Assembly: GCF_902459465.1 (NCBI RefSeq)
Contig: NC_047065.1
Coordinates: 20,039,828 to 20,103,827, forward strand
Length of the DNA: 64,000 nucleotides
Direction: 5' to 3'
DNA from: Asterias rubens
Lineage: Eukaryota > Echinodermata > Asteroidea > Forcipulatida > Asteriidae
The translations under genes were made by a program, and so were the position numbers. Positions 58,710 through 64,000 of the stretch are shown here, piece after piece. The notes beneath the pieces were generated by a model that had not been told where the DNA came from, searched no databases, and worked only from the letters and a program-made list of their open reading frames with translations. Numbering within the stretch: the first letter of the stretch is position 1; every line of letters begins with the position of its first letter.

Positions 58710-59516
58710 CTTTATATTTCATTATCTTCTGCAACCTTTTCATGACTGCTCACAATAACCATCTACCCTCCATGCAATAACTTAAGCATGCAGCGCTTTT
58801 AAAAGACCCTTGTTGTAAAAAAGCAGCATTCTTTGGCTGAGTGCTTAATCCTATGATGTAACAGGGGACACAGATGATACAAACACTATTTTTTTTATCT
58901 CCTTTTTACTCTCTCTCTCTCTCTTCAATAGAGGTTTCCTGAACCCCAAATGAAAAGGGGAAAGGGGTATATTAACAAAGGAGTGTACAGCACAACATCT
59001 GAAGCCTTGACTCTCCTAGGTAGGCTGAAATTGCCCCATCCTCCCCATTCCCCAAAAACCCACTGACAATGCTGAAATGCTGGGGTGATTTGATCACCAT
59101 TCATGCCTTTCTGAAACATCTAATCTCATGGTTGAGTGTGCAGTGGATATTTCACTAGGAGACACTGACAACCCAAAGATCTCTAAGCCAACCTTTCATG
59201 CATTTATGCTCAATTATGAGAGAGTTGTTGCTGGATGACAAACAAGTTGAATGAAGAGGCATTAACAAGGCATTAAAACCAGGGGCAAGTCATCAGAAAG
59301 TCCACCCATGAATGGGGTATGGGGGGCAAAGACCCCATATCACTGCACCCCCAAAAAAAAACCTGGGGGTTTTCTTTCAATTCTACTTACAAAGTACTTC
59401 AAGTCATCATTAAAAACAAGACAAAAAGTTGGGAATAAGTTTCGCATCGTTTAAAAGACCCTATTTTTACAGAGTTGTACATCAGGAAGACGGTAGGTAA
59501 ATCAGCAATTGTATCA

Positions 59517-59690
59517 GACTATTAATATAGTAGACTTGGTTCCAAGTCTTTGCCGCTAAAAACAGCGCCCTCTTGTGATCAACCTTCGTCATTTAGCCGG
59601 GGATGGGCTAATATGTGGGGGCGTTTTTTTGTGGCGGAGATGCAGAAGAATAACCGCGATCTAATCAAGTCTAGCAATATAGAGAACCAG
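59517..59690. repeat. Dispersed repeat shared with 41597-41800
   Basis: Contains AGACTTGGTTCCAAGTCTTT, AACAGCGCCCTCTTGTGATC and GAGATGCAGAAGAATAACCG, then CGATCTAATCAAGTCTAGC. Confidence 0.5.
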
Positions 59691-60895
59691 TCACAAACAA
59701 TTTTAACTCGGCAGAACAGCCATTGACTCGTCAATCCCTCCTTTATTTTTTCACCTTCTCCGACATAAGTTGTCAGACTTGAGATTAATCTGATCGCTAC
59801 CGCAAATATATATTTAAAAAACCATGGATTATCTCAAATTTATCAAAAGTCAATTCTGAAATGAACTATGGAGTCACTTTCCTTCAACGGCTTCCCACCT
59901 TCAATCCTAGCTCTGACCATTATGATTTCATATGTGACTCAAATATCACTCGTAAACAACCCGACTCCCCCGTCCCTTCTGCGAGCCCTCATAATAAAAA
60001 AGAGCAAAACATCAAGAACACAATTATTGCAACTTGTTGACCGACATAAATGAACTGTACACTAAAATGCGAAACCCCAAAAGTGTTTTACAGTCGCGTG
60101 CAGAAGAAGAAAAAAAGAGACGAGAAAATATATACACACAAAAATAAAGTTGTCGACTTTAATCAAAGCAATATATACATGTAGCCCCATCATTATGCAG
60201 CAAAGCTCGCAAGTTGTAACAAACATTGATCTCATAAATGCTCTCAGCCATTCAATTTCTCACTCGAGCTATGCCACCATCGGCTGCGCCGGCCTATGAC
60301 GCTGGAAAACAAACTGCTTTGTCATATGGGTAACCTTACAACGAACGGCTCACGGCTACATGAATGTATATGAAGAATAGGTCCTCAAGAGAAAGATATG
60401 TAAATCTCAGCGGCAACGCTGCTACGAACCGATCACTCCAAGGGGGTCTAATTTACCTTCCTGTTTGAACGAGAAAATGTATCTTTTTCTTTTGAAGTTA
60501 ATTTATTTTATTTTTTTCATTTTTTTTTTAGTCTTGAGGGTTTTCGTTTTTTGTCCACCAATAGCAAAAGAAAAACAACAACAAAAATCTGTAAAAAAAA
60601 AAAAATTTTATCATTGATGACCCTTTTAGCAAAGTCTGAAGAGTGGGTGTTAATTTAAAACCGTTTTTTCCTCTGATACTTTTTCTCCAGATGAACACAT
60701 TAGAGATCATTTATAATGTCATACACATTAACCAGAAGAAGACTCTCATCAGTTGTCCTATCGCAATAGTTTTGTATTGTCAACGAAAACAAGGGATACC
60801 TTTTCTGGAATTAAGATGAGGGGAATTGAGTGGCAGGCTCTTCTTCTACGTCTCTGTTTAATTCCTAACCCGCGGGTCGAATACCATAAATTAAG

Positions 60896-61920
60896 TCTAT
60901 ATAATGAATAGGGTAGATGGCCTTAGCTTTCGATCCAATCCTGACCTTCTTCAGAGGCATAAAACAAGTACAAACAAATACATATCCATTTATAGAAAAA
61001 GAGAAGGGGAAAGGGATTAAGGAAAGGATCCAGAAAGAAGCGGGAAAATAACAGCCAATCAAAGTTTCTATTTCACAGACAATATTGGTGGCTATGAACC
61101 GAGTGAAGTGGCGATGACAAAGGATGTTTAGAATGAAAGGATGGGTTACTGGACCATAAAAGTGGTAAATGTATTGTTCGACAACAATGCAGGGAGACAT
61201 GAACTTGGTAGGATTAGAGAGCAAGTTGCATCATGATGCAACTAACAATGGTCAATTAATAAGAATAGCAAGATCAAAGGTATGATGAGTAGGATTTGAA
61301 ACTTTGCATGGTGGAAGTAAGATATAGAAAAGTTTGCGGTAACACCATGTAATAACAATCTCTAAATGAGTTGGGGTGGTTCTGAAAAGAACCGTTGGAT
61401 TAACTCAACGTTTCGATCAGTATGCTCTGATCGTCTTCTGCAGAGCATACTGATCGAAACATCGAGTTAATCCAACGGTTCTTTTCAGAACCACCCCAAC
61501 TCATTTAGAGATTGTTATTACATGGTGTTACCGCAAACTTTTCTATATAAAAGGTATGATGATTTTAAAAATAGGTATGAGGGACCTGTGGAAAAAGGGG
61601 GAGGGGTACTTACATCAGATAGTTACAGTGATGAATTTATAAAAACAACTTTAAACTAGATTAATTTATACTTTATGTACAGAATATATACAACATATAA
61701 GTTCTTAGGCAGAAGTGAAGTGGAGGGTAATGAGAAGTTATTTAACACCAGGGTTTATGTTAAGTCCAAAGGGTTTGACTGTCTTGAGTTGGTGAATCCA
61801 GTGTGATTCTCTACTCTTGCGGTGTGTGTCATCACCATTGCAAGCTTCAATCACCAGAAGTTCAACATCAATGACACTATGATCGGGGCTGTTGAAGTGG
61901 ATAGAGACTGGGTACGGTTT
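60896..61920 (-). mobile_element. Second Penelope-like copy, interrupted by a fold-back element
   Basis: On the minus strand 61919-61740 matches the last 60 codons of the GIY-YIG domain of the copy at 33161-34405. The same 3' region follows down to about 60896 (shared end CTAAGGCCATCTACCCTATT). A fold-back element at about 61289-61552 splits the 3' region. Confidence 0.85.
61289..61552 (+). mobile_element. Fold-back element family D inserted in a Penelope-like element
   Basis: Left tail GTAGGATTTGAAACTTTGCA, then near-perfect arms around the centre at about 61440. The host Penelope-like sequence TCATCATACCTTT is duplicated at both ends (13 bp). Confidence 0.82.
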
Positions 61921-62125
61921 CAGTCTATAAGTATAATCAAACTAAATTCAATCCAATCCAGATTCCCATGTATTTCCATAAGGGACATTGTTGCACAATG
62001 ATCAGCTCATTATTGTTTTAAGGAGAATCAGCCTCCAAAATACCACTTTGATGAAACTGTCACACCATCTTCCTCTTGGTTCTGCCTGAGACCATCATTT
62101 CCTCTTCCACCACAGTCCTCGCCTA

Positions 62126-62360
62126 GGACTTGTTCCAGGTACTGGCCAAGGAACCCATTGGCCCCTGGCCAAGGAACCCATTGGCCCCTGGCCAAGGAAC
62201 CCATTGGCCCCTGGCCAAGGAACCCATTGGCCCCTGGCCTAGTACCGATTGGCCCCCGCCTAGGACTAATTGGCCTCTGCCTAGGGGGAACCCATTGGGT
62301 CCTCGCCTAGGTATCGTTTGGCCCTGGCCTAGGAACCTATAAGGCCCTAGCCTAGAACCC
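62126..62360. repeat. Minisatellite with a 23-bp unit
   Basis: Four perfect units of GGCCAAGGAACCCATTGGCC-CCT (62144-62235) sit within about ten degenerate CCTAGG-centred units of 21-26 bp. The open frame across it is repeat-derived. Confidence 0.85.
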
Positions 62361-64000
62361 GCTTACTCTAGATCCAGAAAGGTGTGAACAAGACCCAGAT
62401 ATCGCTGTGTAACAGCTGGTTTTAACTTTGGAAAAGTGTCAGAAAAGTGACAAGTTTTTTTTTGTTATTTGAAGTACATCTTGTTCATATGAAAATGATG
62501 TAAACTACTTTTAAAATGATACCCTAGACCATCCCGATTTCTAAACAGCATCGCTCTTTACTCAAAGAGAGTGGTCTTCAGCCTTTGCAATCACAAGCCT
62601 TAATATTGATTTAGTATTTGATAGCTACTCCTTTCAACGAGAGAGCATTCTCAGAAGGAACTACTCCAAAGGCTGATTAGTAAGCATAGGATTGTAACAC
62701 TGATTTTTTGCTAATAGATCCATTAAGCCCTGCCCACCATTCCAAATGTCTAAATAACGGCGCCCTCAGTTGTATCCTGCTCTCACCTGCTAAGCAGAAC
62801 GTTTTCTGCTTAAGCAGAGCTTTGACATTGGGCCCTGGTACCTTAACCTGGTACTTCTTATGAGGTACTAAGTTGGAACTCCCAGAGGTACCATTGTGAA
62901 TACTTGAAGAATGTCTATGGTGGAGCCTTTAGCTCTACAGAGGGATTCAACAAGCGGATGTTGAAGACAGTTTTTGTGGTCCTCCGCTGAGCACTGCAAA
63001 AAAAGTGCGTCCATACAAATGTATTAACATCAACTTAAACACTAAGTCAACCGCAGGATGTTTCTGTCATCAATTCATAATGACAAATAATCCCAATTTC
63101 ACAGCAAAGAAAAAAATGCTTTATAATGCCCCCGGAAGAACCTAGGGTGAGAAACTGAAGGAAACATGCATACTGAAATAATTCACCGTCCGGATTAACA
63201 CCGAAACGTGCACGTTAGTTTACATAAGCTTCAAGCAGAGTGAGTAATGAATTAAGTGTAAAATGTACTTCCAATCAGTTTTTAATTTGTACTGGGAATT
63301 ATCCGGCATTTATGAATCGGAATTAGAAAAAATAAATCACTCAACTAGGGAGCTCTAGTCTGCATAATCGTTCACGGGGAGTTGTGGTGGGGGAAGCATT
63401 GGCTCTGCTCACATGATAATCTAAATTTGATGCTTAAAAAACATTCAGAGAGATCATTCGGAAAATCAACGCCCTAAAATCTGAAACGCTCAATGAATGT
63501 ATATGTCATCATCGATGATTCACCCTAGGCATGTGGTTTTGCTGTCATTCATCTTGGAGCACTTTGCTCAAAACCATTAAATGAAACAAAACAAAACGAG
63601 AAAAAAAGAATGTGGGGAAATGACAGCGGGTGGGGGAGGGGGGAGAGGGGAAATATTGAAGTGTAAAAAGTACACTTCAAACTCAACCATGACCCTGACC
63701 ATTCGGACAAGTATGGTGTCTGCGTGAAAATGAACTGCCGCATGGAATGTTCTCAACATGGCGCATCAATTGATCATGTACCTAAGAACTAATGGGAGGA
63801 TCTACTGAATGTCAAGGTACTATTGTTGGATAAGCGTCCTCTCCTACAGATAGACAACATGAATGAAGTAGCCCTGAACGACCTTACACCTGTTTTGCAT
63901 GTACAGGTGTGGACTAAAGGGTCAGATGAGGTACTCGCTCGATTCCATCTGTCATCATTTGATGGACAGAATGGAAGTAAAAAGTACAGTCGAATGCTAT
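62361..64000. other. No gene seen to the right edge
   Basis: A family F-like TAAGCAGA fragment lies at about 62790-62835. Otherwise unique AT-rich sequence, presumably SALL intron 1. Confidence 0.45.

Larger units (their letters stand above)
56713..60895. other. SALL upstream intron or flank; no exon found
   Basis: Searched on the minus strand for the conserved MSRRKQ-type first exon and did not find it. AT-rich with a tRNA-Lys fragment and a tandem duplication. Confidence 0.5.

Noticed and set aside
60460-60480. A possible SALL first exon ending AGGAAG|gtaaat
   Set aside because: The upstream frame has no MSRRKQ-type sequence and is a low-complexity A/T run.
62144-62235. CRISPR-like regular repeats
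   Set aside because: Units are head to tail without spacers and the genome is eukaryotic; it is a minisatellite.
62130-62342. A Pro/Trp-rich repeat protein
   Set aside because: Produced by the 23-bp minisatellite; the unit is not a multiple of three and the frame has no start context.

Overview
The window looks like animal nuclear DNA, most likely from an echinoderm and perhaps a sea star. The deuterostome assignment rests on gene content; the echinoderm or sea-star guess is an impression from the repeat landscape and was not tested. Genes are split by GT-AG introns, intergenic DNA is AT-rich, and about half of the window is short palindromic or retro-mobilised repeats. All three protein-coding genes lie on the minus strand.

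Left part (about 6.4-15.5 kb): a complete eight-exon gene for the Golgi nucleotide-sugar transporter family member SLC35C2. I joined the exons by splice sites, reading phase and family similarity. A promoter-like cluster (two GC boxes and a YY1-type site) overlaps its first exon. To its left are fold-back MITEs. To its right is a tRNA-Gln(CTG) gene on the minus strand (17736-17806).

Centre (about 22.6-39.3 kb): a complete CTCF-type gene. Eight coding exons and one likely 5' untranslated exon give a 1122-residue protein. It has a YDF motif before the finger array and nine C2H2 fingers that match vertebrate CTCF fingers 2-10 in order. Its introns have been filled by a 5'-truncated CR1/L2-like LINE, an intact non-autonomous hAT element, a 1.3-kb element with TAA target duplications, a Penelope-like fragment, SINEs and several fold-back families.

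Right part (about 51.9-56.7 kb): one 4.8-kb exon holding nearly all of a spalt/SALL gene: the N-terminal C2HC finger, a glutamine-rich segment and four paired C2H2 clusters, the second with an added finger. The short first exon was not found and probably lies beyond the right edge. The flanks (39.3-51.9 and 56.7-64 kb) have no other gene I can support, only repeats and AT-rich sequence.

The gene order SLC35C2-CTCF-SALL is notable, because the human relatives sit on 20q13 (SLC35C2, SALL4, CTCFL) and 16q (SALL1, CTCF). The window therefore appears to preserve an old linkage. The most unusual non-genic signal is a family of fold-back elements with a one-sided tail and long target duplications, one copy of which sits inside a Penelope-like element.
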